This document shows, piece by piece, positions 1 to 11,179 of a DNA stretch of 64,000 nucleotides (its first letter is position 1; every line of letters starts with the position of its first letter). The stretch covers positions 244,331,177-244,395,176 of the forward strand of contig JALIGW010000002.1 in the NCBI GenBank assembly GCA_023053685.1, read 5' to 3'. The DNA comes from Diadophis punctatus similis (lineage: Eukaryota; Chordata; Lepidosauria; Squamata; Dipsadidae). The position numbers were made by a program, and so were the translations under genes. The notes below the pieces were generated by a model. It had not been told where the DNA came from, did not search any database, and worked only from the letters and a program-made list of their open reading frames with translations.

Positions 1-746
1 GAATTCATCAATCAAAAAAGTGTAGCTTTTTCTGGCTTTAAGCATTTTAGAGGGGATTTCTTTCCAAATCTTTAATTCCTGACCATTCACCTTGAGATTA
101 TTGTTGAACGTTGCCTGTATAATTCTATTCCGTAGAGCTCTTGTAGTAAAATATATGACAATGTCCCTTGGTAAATGTTTTTGTTTAGCATACCACGAAT
201 TGATTCTGTAAATTTTATCGATTTGTGTAGCCAATTCCACTTTAGAAATTCCAGACACCTGATCCAATGCATCAACCATCCTTCCTTTTAAATCTTCATA
301 TAATCCCTCCTTCAAACCTCTGACCCTTATAGCAACTTCCATGGATCTGAACTGTGTCATCAACACCTCTGTTTCAAAATTTGCAATGTCATTCTGAATT
401 TTATCTATGTATTTCACCGAGGTTGCCAAAGCTTGTTTATTTGTTTCAATACGTTCTGCCAAAACTTCAATATTTGTTGCTAAACCTTTGCAAACCTCTA
501 ACACGTCCAGCCTGAGTTGTTGATTCATATTCTTCAAAGCAGCCTGCATTTTTTATCTATCTCACTAATTTTCTGATTAAATTCCAAAGTCAGTTCATGT
601 TTCATAATCTTTAAATTATTTAATAAATTTTCAGGTGTCAAAGGCTGTGGAGGTGTTAGCTCAGTATTAAGTTGCGTTTTAGAAATATATCCAGAGGGAT
701 AGTCATTTCTTTTAGTCAAAATAATCTTTCCAGATTTTGAAGCCAT
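1..746 (-). pseudogene. L1 ORF1 protein (RNA-binding chaperone), frameshifted and partial
   Basis: The frame opens at 744-746 with MASKSGKIIL and runs about 70 codons to a TGA at 534-536. One missing A in the run of A residues just before that point would explain the shift: the +1 frame is then open to the window edge. That second stretch has a heptad-like leucine/isoleucine region, then RVRGLKE and PRDIVIYFTTRALRNRI, which resemble the RRM of L1 ORF1p, and KEIPSKMLKARKSY of the C-terminal domain. ORF1p coats L1 RNA and is needed for retrotransposition. The frame break means this copy is dead unless it is a sequencing error in the homopolymer. The N-terminus is about family length; the C-terminus is cut by the window. 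Confidence 0.7.
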
Positions 747-1424
747 TATGGTGTTTCAAAAGAGTACAAAGAAAAAAGAAAAAAAAAGCCAGATGCCTAA
801 TTAAAGTTCTTTCCAATTTCAAAACCAGGTAGTCTTTTATTATTAAAAATCTTTCAATTATAACTTTAATCCAGGGTTAGGAGACAGAGAAAGAAAAGCC
901 ATCTTTCCAAGTCAAAAGTTTCCATAAGAGAAAAAAAAAGCCTCTGGGAGAACGGAAGTCACTTTCACTTCTCAATCGCCATATTGTAACTTTGTTTCCT
1001 TTGTTACCTTGCCGAAGTGAAAGCTTACCCAGGAGTTGAAAAAAAAGAAAAAAGAGGTTTCAGTACTTGCCCATCTCACGCCTGTTTCTCTCTGTCTGCT
1101 TCTATAGTTCAAAAGTAATTGTAAATCCCATTCTGGAAGCAGCGGCTGGTCACGACATCTAGCTCCGCAAAAGCGGAGGTTTCCTGATCTTCGGAGCTGG
1201 AGACAGGCTGCATGGGGAGCTCTCCCTTCGCGCCCCTAGATGGCTCCTAGGGCGCTGGGGGGCTCTACCCCACCTGTCAGGCTCTCATCTCTCCCCTTTG
1301 CCCGGGGAAGAGATTTCAAAGCCGCCAGACAGCTGTTCTGGCGGCTTTTTACAAGGATTGGAAAGGCGCCCGACGAAGGGACGTCCGCGATGGCACGATC
1401 CAAACCGGAAGTCTCAAAATCCTC
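1..1424 (-). mobile_element. L1-clade LINE, 5' part (5' UTR and most of ORF1)
   Basis: Read on the minus strand, a GC-rich leader of about 650 bases (1424 down to about 747) is followed by an ORF1-like reading frame that runs off the left edge. The leader ends where the sequence CCCATCTTAAAAG resumes; the same flank is found uninterrupted near 36439, so the insertion boundary lies at about 1424. The rest of the element (ORF2, 3' end) is outside the window. The family resembles the L1 whose 3' half sits at 14787-17363, but no overlap exists to prove they are the same subfamily. Confidence 0.75.
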
Positions 1425-1460
1425 CCATCTTAAAAGATGACCATTCCCAATCACCACCAA

Positions 1461-1680
1461 GTATGGCCTAGTGGTTAAGGCCCTGCATTAGAAAGCCTGA
1501 GGCCATGGGTTCCAGTCCTGCCTTGGCCATGAAAGCTACCTTAGACCAGTCACTCTCTCAGCCTAGCCCACCTCACAGGGTTGTGGTGAGGAAAATAGGT
1601 GAAGGAAGATTCAATGCCTTGAGTCATTTGTAAAAATAATGAAGGCGGTTGTAAATAAATAAGCAAAAATAAAGAATGAA
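1461..1680 (+). mobile_element. tRNA-derived SINE (Sauria-SINE-like)
   Basis: A polymerase III A box (TGGCCTAGTGG, 1464-1474) and B box (GGTTCCAGTCC, 1508-1518) are spaced as in a tRNA gene. They are followed by the typical body (CACCTCACAGGGTTGTGGTG) and an AT-rich AAATAAATAAG tail. A second copy in the same context is at 36483-36718, so it was duplicated with its flanks. Confidence 0.75.
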
Positions 1681-1689
1681 TTAATTTCT

Positions 1690-2240
1690 ATTTTGCAGTG
1701 GCTTCCATGTTTCCCTGTTGTGTTGCCTCTGGGAACAAGGGTAAGATCTGGGCTGCTCCCCCAAATTCTCCCCTTTCCTGTCCCAGGAGCTCTGGGGATT
1801 GGCAGATGACCAACCCAAAGGGTCTGAGGCTGCAGAAAGCCCATCCCATCCCCAGAGACCCCAGACCCAATTTAAACTCTCAGGATGGAGGGTCATCAGG
1901 TAATCTCTGCACCAGTGGCTCTTGCAGATCAGTGTAAGACCTGATGACGGCTGGATTAAAAGGTCCTGGGAGTGAAAATAAATATTTATTATCCAATTAG
2001 GAAGGAACACCCAAAAGTAAAGGTAACGAAAGATGCTTCCTTCTCCTTACTGTCCCTTTGAACGGAGTTCCTAAAGAGAAAAACCTCAAAAGGGCTTCTC
2101 TGGGCCAGGCCTCACACAAGCACAGACGCCCACACTGGAGCGGGAGGGGCAGCCTCTTTCCAGCCTGCAGAGAGGGACACTCTTCCCATGGGCAGAGGAA
2201 CCCTCCACACCGACGCCCATCGCAGGAACAGAGGAGCTTT
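1690..2240 (+). other. Duplicated 5' flank of a zinc-finger unit
   Basis: Non-coding. The stretch is repeated almost base for base at 36730-37300 and in diverged form around 10560-10690 and 38530-38650 (shared motif TATCCAATTA). Open frames here are also open on the other strand and show no known domain. It is treated as upstream flank of the CpG-rich exon. Confidence 0.6.
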
Positions 2241-2723
2241 CGGAGAACTTGGTCCCGGCAGGGAGGGGAGATGGGGGGGGGGGGAGAGAGGGGAGGAGGA
2301 GCTAAGGCTATAAAGAGGCGGGGCTGTAAGGCGGGGGCGGAGCCAGAGAGGAGAAAAGGAGCCCGCCCCCGCCTCTCCCCTCCCCCTCGCTGGATTTCCG
2401 CTTCCCTCCGCGATTCCCGCTTCTTCCTTGGGGGATCGGTGCTCGATCCCTCGGGAGAGGCTCCTGGATCTCGCTCGGGGCAGGTGGGGCTGCTCTCCCT
2501 CCGGCCTCCAGGCCGCCCCTCCTGCCAGGAGTTCTCCCCCACCCACCCCCACCCCAGGAGGAAGGGAGCTGCGGATCCCGCTCTTCGGCTTGCAGGCTCT
2601 TCCTCGGGGAGATCCGGCTCCCTCCCAAGGGAACAAAGGGGGCTCCGTCCCTGGGCTGGATCTGCTCCCTCCTCGCCCGGCCAAGGCTTCCCGGGTGGAT
2701 CCGGAAGCAACTTTTGGGTAAGT
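2240..2723 (+). promoter_or_regulatory. CpG-rich promoter and exon 1 of unit A
   Basis: TATAAA lies at 2309-2314, directly followed by Sp1-type GC boxes GGCGGGGC (2317-2324) and GGGGGCGGAGCC (2333-2344). The same double GC-box core recurs at 11634-11663, 23029-23055, 39601-39630 and 56860-56887. Downstream is a CpG-dense block with the recurring phrase GGATCCCTCGGGAGAGGCT and a good splice donor TTTTGG/GTAAGT at 2717/2718. No start codon is shared across copies, so the exon is probably 5' UTR. Transcription start is not determinable from sequence. Confidence 0.6.
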
Positions 2724-3169
2724 TGCTTCAGGAGGTCTCTCCGTGGTTCGTCAGAGCACGAAGTCTCTGAGCATCCAGATCCCGCACGTGCAGTTGGAAA
2801 ACTGGAGTAAAGGGAGCTTTAAAAGGTTTGTTGAGGTTTGTAATGTGCTCTTAACACGGACTGACCTCATTGCAATGGGGAGGGGGGAGTTTGGGAGAAA
2901 GGAAAGCTTTGAATTGTAACTGAATTGAGTTCATGTTCTCTTAACCCACAAGAGATCCTTTTTCTTTCAGCTCAATTTAAAAGGGGAACATTGTAATCCT
3001 TTGTTCTTATGCCAATGTTTAATCTGCTTCTGATCCTAAAAACTCGGTAGAATCAGGAAAAATCAGCATTTTCCTTGTTTTGCCCTGAAGGGGTTGAGAT
3101 GGGACCCTTCATGGTGGATGTTTTACAAAGGAAAGTTTTAAGGAAGTTTTGAGGCTGGTTGTCAGCTGC
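2724..3169 (+). other. Intron 1 of unit A, interrupted at its 3' side
   Basis: The segment matches the intron between exon 1 and the KRAB-like exon of the other units (compare 12140-12470, 23440-23780, 57270-57620), ending at the phrase GTTTTGAGGCTGG. The match stops at the hAT insertion at 3178 and resumes only near 5738. No coding signal. Confidence 0.5.
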
Positions 3170-3177
3170 CACCTGAT

Positions 3178-3698
3178 CAGGGGCGGGTTCCTATTTTTTT
3201 TACTACCACTCTGTGGGTGTGGCTTATTTTTTGTGGGTGTGGCCTGCCAGTCATGTGGGCATGGCTTCTTGGACTGCTGAAGGGAGGGGAACTGAGATAG
3301 GTCCTGCCGCCCATTCCCCCTCCCCTCAGCAGCTCGAGAAGCCTCAAATGTGCGAAAATGCCTAGGATCATCACTGCACGTTCGTGGCTTCTCAGACTGC
3401 TGAAGGGAGGGGAATGGAGATAGCTCCTGCTGCCCGTTCTTTCAGCGTCTCATGCGCTCCCTCAACCATCCTCCCCTGCTTGGACTCACTGTGGGGTAGG
3501 AAGGCAGCACATGCGCAGTGCCGAAAGCTCGGCTTTTGGGCATGCACAGAAGAAAAAATTTTAAAAAATAAAAAAAACATTTTTTAAAAAAATGGCGGCA
3601 CTTAGGTATTGGCAACCGACCGCACCGGTACTGTGACATCACCAGCGGGCCGCTACCGGTGCTATAGAGTGGACTGCACCTGTAGGAACCCACCACTG
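3178..3698. mobile_element. Non-autonomous hAT-type DNA transposon with 8-bp target duplication
   Basis: The ends are inverted: CAGGGGCGGGTTCCTA on the left, and TAGGAACCCACCACTG on the right, which reverses to CAGTGGTGGGTTCCTA. The flanking octamer CACCTGAT occurs at 3170-3177 and again at 3699-3706, a perfect 8-bp target-site duplication as hAT transposases make. The element is 521 bp and has no transposase frame. A phrase (GGCTTCT..GACTGCTGAAGGGAGGGGAA) is repeated inside it near 3265 and 3387. Confidence 0.8.
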
Positions 3699-3706
3699 CA
3701 CCTGAT

Positions 3707-3905
3707 GCTTTCCTCTGCTTCCCTACTATTCCCTGAAGGGAGAGCCATGAACCAGGGGAGGCAGAAGGCTTTTGGGGGGGGGGGGAGAAAGTAAGGACCG
3801 TATCTCCTCCTCCAGAAGCTACTTCAAAGTCAGCAGGCATCCATGCTGCCTACCAAGCTCTGCTTCTCTGTTATGAGAATATCTGGCCTGAACCTCATCT
3901 GTTCC
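3707..3905 (+). other. Intron remnant of the zinc-finger unit
   Basis: Phrases such as CTACTTCAAAGTCAGC and GGCCTGAACCTC match the intron downstream of the KRAB-like exon in units E and F (near 46880-46940 and 58345-58410). No gene seen. Confidence 0.4.
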
Positions 3906-3951
3906 GTGTGTGTGTGTGTGTGTGTCTGTGTCTGTGTGTCTGTGTCTGTGT

Positions 3952-4003
<52 letters not shown>
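3906..4003. repeat. (TG)n microsatellite with TCTG interruptions
   Basis: About 98 bases of TG repeats, with regular TCTGTG variants in the first half and pure TG in the second. Confidence 0.95.
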
Positions 4004-4004
<1 letters not shown>

Positions 4005-4169
4005 GGTACAAAATTGGGGAGGGGGGAGTTGAACTTCTGAATTTGCATTATTTACAATATACTGTACTCTGGTGAGGTTCAAACTTTTAAACAACGGGTT
4101 CTGTGGGAGTGGCTTATTTGGGGGCGTTGCTAGCTGGTCATGTGACTGAGTGGGCGCGGCTACATGCAT

Positions 4170-4398
4170 AGGGAATACTAAGAGGGCTGAAAAAAGTGAA
4201 TTATGACTGGTCCTCGCACGTACAGTCATCACATTTTTTGTTTTAATCCCTACCTTGTCACCGTGGTGAAGAGAAGCACCGCAGTTGTGAAATGAGTGAC
4301 ACGGCTGTTAAGAATGCTGCAACGGGCATAAATGTGATGACAGTCGTAAGTGCGAGGACTGGTCAGACATCAATTTTTTAAGCCCTCTGAGTAGTCCC
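4170..4398. mobile_element. MITE-like element with long terminal inverted repeats
   Basis: The left end (GGGAATACTAAGAGGGCT, then TGACTGGTCCTCGCAC) and right end (GTGCGAGGACTGGTCAGA, then AGCCCTCTGAGTAGTCCC) are reverse complements over about 60 bases with few mismatches. The centre (about 100 bases) has no open frame. A 5'-partial second copy in the same orientation follows immediately at 4415-4560. Superfamily not established. Confidence 0.65.
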
Positions 4399-4414
4399 TG
4401 TAGTCCCTATGTGC

Positions 4415-4560
4415 ATGGGGACTACCCAGAGGGCTAAAAAAAGTGATTTCTGACCAGTCCTCGCACTTACAAACGGTCCGTGCAGTTACGACCGTCATCA
4501 CATTTTTCGTTTTAGGCCCTACCTTGTCACCGAGGTGAAGAGAAGCACCGCAGTTGTGAC
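4415..4560. mobile_element. Partial second copy of the 4170-4398 MITE-like element
   Basis: It repeats the left inverted arm and central part (ACCTTGTCACC, GAGAAGCACCGCAGTTGTGA) of the preceding element and stops before the right arm. Confidence 0.6.
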
Positions 4561-5735
4561 ACAGTGAGAGGATATTAACTGCAGAACTCAGAACCAGTTG
4601 AACTACATCCCTTCCATTCTTCACCTACATTGTTCCTATTCTATTGGACTCCATAGGATTGAGGTTTTCAAACATCTGAATCTCCACCATTTGCCTGTCT
4701 CTGAGATCAACACTGAGACAGTCAGAGCAGAGCCTTTTATTTTATTTTTTCCCCTTTATTGAAAAGACATATCAGGATGATAATTGCATATAAAACAAAG
4801 CCAATGAAAAGTTAATAGTAAATCTTAACACACAAGCTAGTAATTATGACAATAGTATAATAACAGTAATTATAGTAGTATGACCAAAAAGAGGAAAGGA
4901 AAAGAAGAAGTGTTTTTTCGAACCCTTGAGTCAGAATTGACTTATGGCCACTGCCTGGACAAGTCCCTAGAATTGACTGCTGGCCGCTGCCTCTGCTGGC
5001 AACTTCAACTCCCAGAATTCTCCAGCCAGCATAGTTGGAAGGCATAGCTGGCTGGAGAATTCTGGGAGTTGAAGTCCACAAGTCTTAAAGGGAGGAAGAG
5101 GAGGAGGAGGCTGTGCGAATGGGGAAGCTTGGAGGGTAAAGGAGGAGGAGAGAGGTGCTGAGAAAGTCAAAGCCCTCCCTCCCCCCTTCCCTCTTCTTCA
5201 GCAGTCTCCCCCCACCCTCCCAAGCATCCTGCCCACCTCATCCCCGCCCTGTCCAGCTGGCGCGGCTCTGCTTTTTGCAAAGAAGAGAAGAGGAGGAGGG
5301 GGAAAAACGTCCTGGACACTAGAGAAGAAGCCCCATCAATGAGCCTCCGCATTAAACCCCCTGTGGACATTAGCAAGAGGAAGTGCATTAGCAGCTTTTA
5401 AGTCCCTGGAAGTGCGGGCGGGAAGGGCCGGGGCTAGGCAGTAGTCAGTTTTACCGGTTTTGCGAACAGCGCAGAATCATAACAACCGCTTCTCCCGAAC
5501 CTGTCAGAACTGGTAGAATCCCACCCCTGAATATACTTGACCTCTAATACAACTATACCTTACTCAACAAATGGAGCCAAGGACCGTTTCAATTTAGGAG
5601 TTTAAGCTGTGGCAGGTCTCACACTGGTCTTGTGAACGGATGCCAGGAGAAGCTGAGGGCCAGAAGGCGGCCTTTCGTACTTCTTAATATTTTCCAAAAT
5701 GCCTGTCCGAGACAACTCTGGGTCCTAGAAGGGCC
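4561..5735. other. Intergenic or intronic stretch with repeat debris, no gene seen
   Basis: An AT-rich part (4730-4900) is followed by a perfect hairpin (listed separately) and a GC-richer part. Around 5440-5528 the phrases ACCGGTTTTGCGAA and GAATCCCACCCCTGA resemble the right end of another hAT family common in squamates. No reading frame here shows a recognisable domain. Confidence 0.4.
5002..5075. repeat. Perfect 29-bp inverted repeat (hairpin)
   Basis: The arms 5002-5030 and 5047-5075 are exact reverse complements (core CCCAGAATTC / GAATTCTGGG) separated by 16 bases. A single-arm relative (GAATTCTGGGAGCTGAA) is at 36414-36430. Confidence 0.9.
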
Positions 5736-5953
5736 TTAAATCTTTGTTCTTTCACCCTCCAAAACAAGCGGGAAAGAGCAGCCCTCTTCACACATGCTCT
5801 GCCCCTTCTGATCTCTCTCATTCTCTGAGTTTTCCTAGTCACAACTATGCCTTGGTCCCTGCTGGGCTTCATCCTGCTGGTTTCTTCTTCTATTTTGGCT
5901 CATCCAAATCTTGGTTAAATCTTGGTTTGGAACATAAGCATTTGTTTTTTTAT

Positions 5954-6216
5954 GGATCCAATCTGGGTCGGTCAGCGGGATCAGAGGTTTTGTCTTCCGA
6001 GCTTTCGGACTTGTGCTGGAGCCCATCTTCAGGGAACTTCTCTCCAGCAGAGTTTCTCCTGTTGTGTGTGTGGTACACACACACACACAACCACACAACA
6101 CTCAGAACAGTATACACTCTGCTGGAGGGAAGTTCCTAGAGGATGGGCTCTAGCATGAATCCGAAAGCTCAGAAGACAAAATTCTCTGATCCCGATGACC
6201 GACCCAGATTGGATCC
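5954..6216. repeat. Large palindromic repeat, MITE-like, about 125-bp arms
   Basis: The left arm (GGATCCAATCTGGGTCGGTC onward) and right arm (ending GACCGACCCAGATTGGATCC) are imperfect reverse complements along about 125 bases around a CA/TG-rich centre. Relatives are at 37397-37612 (both arms, left shortened), 47150-47300 and 58615-58762 (mostly right arm). It lies in the intron before finger gene A. Confidence 0.75.
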
Positions 6217-6325
6217 TGCAACTTCATCCTGGGACACGTATATTCGCCTCCATTTGTGTTTTATCTTTATTTGACAAAACGGCAATGCAGTGAAAGTTTT
6301 CGCCTTAATTATTTGTGTTTCCTAT

Positions 6326-6470
6326 AGGCAGTCCTCGAGTTACGACTACAACTGGGCCGCAAACTCATTTTGAGTTTGAGGAAAGTGGTCATTACGTGAG
6401 ACATCCCATGACCGCTTTGCTGAAGAACTGCAATCCTCCCCTCACTGTTGCACTTGTTATTAGCAATGGC
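6326..6470. repeat. Dispersed repeat (AGTCCTCGAGTTACGACTA family), partial
   Basis: The phrase TCCTCGAGTTACGAC followed by GTGGTCATTACGTGAGACAT is shared with 37713-37860, 47404-47550 and 58879-59020, with more distant relatives at 9625, 19270, 25940, 28065, 49475 and 61025. It is probably a degraded non-autonomous transposon. No coding content. Confidence 0.5.
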
Positions 6471-6699
6471 ACTTTGACTTAGATACAAAGAGCTTTACAG
6501 CCCTCTCTGAGCAGTTTACAAATGTCAGCATCTTTCCTTCAACAACTCTGTGATTTTCTGTGTTTCTCAAAAGGAAATAATGTTCTCACCATCTTTTTTG
6601 TGCCACCAACAGGAAAACAGCTGTGACTAAAGATGTACCTTCAAAACAACTAACAAGAGATAGTAGAAATTCAGCCCAAGGCAGCAGCCAAGGGAAAGC

Positions 6700-7938
6700 A
6701 TGGAGGGTGGGAAACGCTTGGATCCCCCATCAGACACAAGCAGCCCTCCAAGAACGCCCAAAAGAACCCATGAATGCTCAGAGTGTGGGGAATCCTTTGC
6801 TAGCAGGACTCTCCTTTTGACCCACAGGAAGGACCATGTGGGAAGTGGATCCAATCAAGGTTTGGAAGGTGAAAAATTCTTCTCTGGGAAAAACTCCAAA
6901 AATCTCAAAAAAACCCCAACACTAAAACCCTATAAATGTGAGGAATGTGACTTATGCTTTAATCAAAAGTCACACCTAGTTACACATCTGAAAATCCACA
7001 ATGGAGAGAAACCTTATCAATGTCTGGAATGTGGGAAGTTTTTCCATGAAAAAACCCATCTCAGCAACCACATGAGAATTCACACAGGGGAGAAACCTTA
7101 CATGTGTTGGGAATGTGGGAAGAGCTTTTCTCAGAAATCAAGTCTTTGGTCCCATGAGAAGATTCATGCAGGAATCAAGTCTTACAAATGCTTTGAGTGT
7201 GGAAAATGTTTCACCTGGAGTTCAGGTCTGCGGAATCATGAGAAAATACATAGAGGGGAAAAAAACGAAAAGTGCCTCGAACGTGGGAAATGTTTTACCC
7301 AGAAATCAACCCTGGTGGAACATCGGAGGCATCACGCTGGAGAGAGACCCTATGAATGCCCAGAATGTGAGAAACGATTTATGCATTTTGGTGAACTTCA
7401 GAGACACCAGAAGTGGCACAAAGGGGACCTACCCCATAAATGTGGGGTGTGTGGGAAAAGTTTTATTTCACCATCCAATCTTCAGATGCATCAGAGAATC
7501 CACACGGGGGAGAAACCCTACAAATGTGGGGAGTGTGGGATGTGCTTTTCCCAAAAACCACACCTTGGAAGCCATCAGAGGGTCCACACAGGAGAGAAGC
7601 CATACAGATGCGTAGAATGTGATAAATACTTTGCAGACAAAACAGGCCTTTGGAACCATCATAAAACCCACACAGGGGAGAAGCCATATCAATGCCACGA
7701 ATGTGGAAGATTTTATAGTAGGGAATCAACCCTTAGAAGTCATGAGAAAATTCACACGGAAAAAAACTACAAATGTTTAGACTGTGGGAGAGCATTTGCT
7801 CATTCAACTCAACTTAGAAGTCACAGCCGAATCCATACAGGAGAGAAACCTTACAAATGCTCAGTGTGCGATAAATGTTTTTCCCATCAAGGTAATCTTG
7901 TGAGGCATCAGCGAATCCACACTGGAGACAAACCGTAG
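6700..7938 (+). CDS. C2H2 zinc-finger protein A, 13 fingers
   Basis: A predicted nuclear sequence-specific DNA-binding protein of 412 residues, encoded wholly in one terminal exon after a pyrimidine-rich acceptor (CAACAG, exon from 6613). ATG 6700 is chosen because it has a strong Kozak context (A at -3, G at +4), is conserved in all six paralogs, and is preceded by in-frame TAG TAG. Finger 1 is at residues 24-46; a 31-residue spacer follows; fingers 2-13 run from residue 78 to 407 with TGEKPY-type linkers. Finger 6 reads CLERGKC: the second zinc cysteine is replaced by arginine, so it probably cannot fold. The linker before finger 12 has lost one residue (HTEKNY). A TAG at 7936-7938 ends the frame one codon into the next linker, and two more finger relics follow. 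No KRAB-like exon was found upstream in this unit. Confidence 0.85.
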   Translation: MEGGKRLDPPSDTSSPPRTPKRTHECSECGESFASRTLLLTHRKDHVGSGSNQGLEGEKFFSGKNSKNLKKTPTLKPYKCEECDLCFNQKSHLVTHLKIHNGEKPYQCLECGKFFHEKTHLSNHMRIHTGEKPYMCWECGKSFSQKSSLWSHEKIHAGIKSYKCFECGKCFTWSSGLRNHEKIHRGEKNEKCLERGKCFTQKSTLVEHRRHHAGERPYECPECEKRFMHFGELQRHQKWHKGDLPHKCGVCGKSFISPSNLQMHQRIHTGEKPYKCGECGMCFSQKPHLGSHQRVHTGEKPYRCVECDKYFADKTGLWNHHKTHTGEKPYQCHECGRFYSRESTLRSHEKIHTEKNYKCLDCGRAFAHSTQLRSHSRIHTGEKPYKCSVCDKCFSHQGNLVRHQRIHTGDKP

Positions 7939-9040
<1,102 letters not shown>

Positions 9041-9042
9041 CA

Positions 9043-9440
<398 letters not shown>

Positions 9441-9996
9441 CAAAAGACACACTTTATTCATCAGTAATTTTACAGAGTGACAGAAGGGAAATCCTACAAT
9501 TGCTTGGTGTTGGGAGAGTGAGGATGTTTTCTTCACAAATCTGCATTAGTAACTTACCAGCATGATTACCCAAAAGGCTTAACCAGTGTTTGGGGAGTAT
9601 ATATAATGTTTCGCAGAGTACAGATAGTCCTCGAGTTACGTCCATAATTGGGAGTGGATTTCCAGTCAAATCAAGGCACGCTGGTGTTTTTGTTAATTCT
9701 TACTAGAGCTTTGTTGATCCATGAGGAGAACCGGAGAGGAGACAAATGGAGTGAGGCTTGAAATGAAGAAGCATCTGATTGTTTATTTAGAGATCCATAA
9801 ATTATAGAGGTTGTTTTTTTAGTGTTGATGTTGAATCTGCTGGCTGAGGAGGAAGAGGGAAACTTTATTTTTCCTATTATCTTTTTTTGGGGGGCTGGTT
9901 ATTTTTCTTTTTTTCATATTGTCCGGTTCATATATTCACACACACACACACACATTTGTATTAAGTTTCTTTGTTTGATCTTTGTATACAATCCTT

Positions 9997-10002
9997 AATA
10001 AA
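9997..10002 (+). terminator. Polyadenylation signal AATAAA
   Basis: AATAAA in the context ATCCTTAATAAAATTATTG, the same context as at 19610, 28402, 49817 and 61376, each 620-810 bases after a finger-gene stop codon. Confidence 0.6.
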
Positions 10003-10019
10003 ATTATTGTTCAAAATAA

Positions 10020-11170
10020 TCAAGAGGACTGTTTTCAGGACGTGAGCTGGGAGTTTAAAAAAGCCAAGATGGCCGTCAGATTGTGCCATTCTTTGCAGTC
10101 AAAGTCCTGCTGCTTTTTAGCTTTATGTGTGTTGCCCTTTAAAACAGCCGCCATCTTGGTTCTATCTTCTCTAGCTGGAGACTTCTGACTTCCAGGGTGG
10201 AATAAAAAGGAGTGGATTTCAGATGAACTTTAGGAAAAATGTCCTGGAGATTTGGATGGACTCCTGCTCCTAAAGGCAGATCATTGGTGGCTACCTACAT
10301 GTGCCTGACACACTCCTGATTAATTGGACCAGATCTTACTTAGAACATATAGAACATATGTTTTTTTTTAATAGTTGTTCTTTACATGTTGTACGCTGCC
10401 CTGAGTCCCCAGGGAATAGGGCGGCATATAAGAACACTAAAATAAATAAAATAAATAAATATTGGTCACAGGAAGTGCAACCTTGAATTATGTAATTAGT
10501 TGGTATGAATAGTTAATTGCAATGTGAGGTTAGTGTGTGTTAGTTTAAGGTGCTCATAATGGAGGGTCACACAAGCACTACACCATTGCCTATTACAAAC
10601 CAGTGTAAGTCCTGAAGATATCTACATTAAAAACTCCCACGGGTTAAAATAAAATATTTACTATCCAATTAAGAGGGAACACCAACAAAGTCTTCTACCA
10701 GCTACCAAAAAAGGCAGCTGTAGATTGCTGGGACTCACCTGCACTTTGAAATGCACCTTAGAGGTTGGTTCCAATCATTATCTAAGAGATGAAAAGCAGG
10801 CAAGATGTCCACCAGAGAAGCTGCCTTTATTAAGAGCCACCAAAGCCCTTTCCCACCTTCCTCCCTGAGGGTTTTGTTAGCTGATGCAGCTCAGAATCTA
10901 TTCTAGATAAATCCCAATGAGAGAATCTGAACATGAGGCGACTGATATTCAGCTTTATTATTGGCTAGAAGATAATTTGGGCCAATCTATTTTGATAAAT
11001 AGCAGTCTTCATTTGAGTATTAGTTTTAGCCAGCAAATTAAGGGCGGAAGAAGTTTCATTAGTAATTATTTCTAAAACTGCTTGCAACCTAATAATTCCA
11101 GACCCCCCCCTCAAAAAAACCCACCTGTATGGATCCTTAGGATGGGAAAGGCAGAGAGGGATGGAGGGGG
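10020..11170 (+). other. Intergenic stretch, copy of 37985-39140, with a LINE 3' tail
   Basis: It opens with a diverged version of the shared 3' flank (GACTGTTTTCAGGACGTGAG, GCCAAGATGGCCG, later CAGCCGCCATCTTGG). Positions 10383-10470 carry a LINE 3' end (GCTGCCCTGAGTCCCCAGGG, GGGCGGCATATAAG, AAATAAAT tail). The rest is non-coding and repeated at high similarity about 28 kb downstream. Confidence 0.5.
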
Positions 11171-11179
11171 ATGGGAGCA

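Noticed and set aside
1464..1518. Functional tRNA gene
   Set aside because: A and B boxes are present, but there is no cloverleaf-compatible acceptor stem and the body and tail are those of a SINE.
2058..2810. Long open frames on both strands across the CpG-rich promoter regions (also 11267-12142, 39163-40136)
   Set aside because: They are open because GC-rich sequence has few stops, have no domain, differ in frame between copies, and overlap on opposite strands.
3843..4232. Cys/Val and Thr/His repeat 'proteins' over TG/CA repeats (also at 40395-40761, 54051-54585 and 12378-12818)
   Set aside because: These are direct translations of microsatellites.
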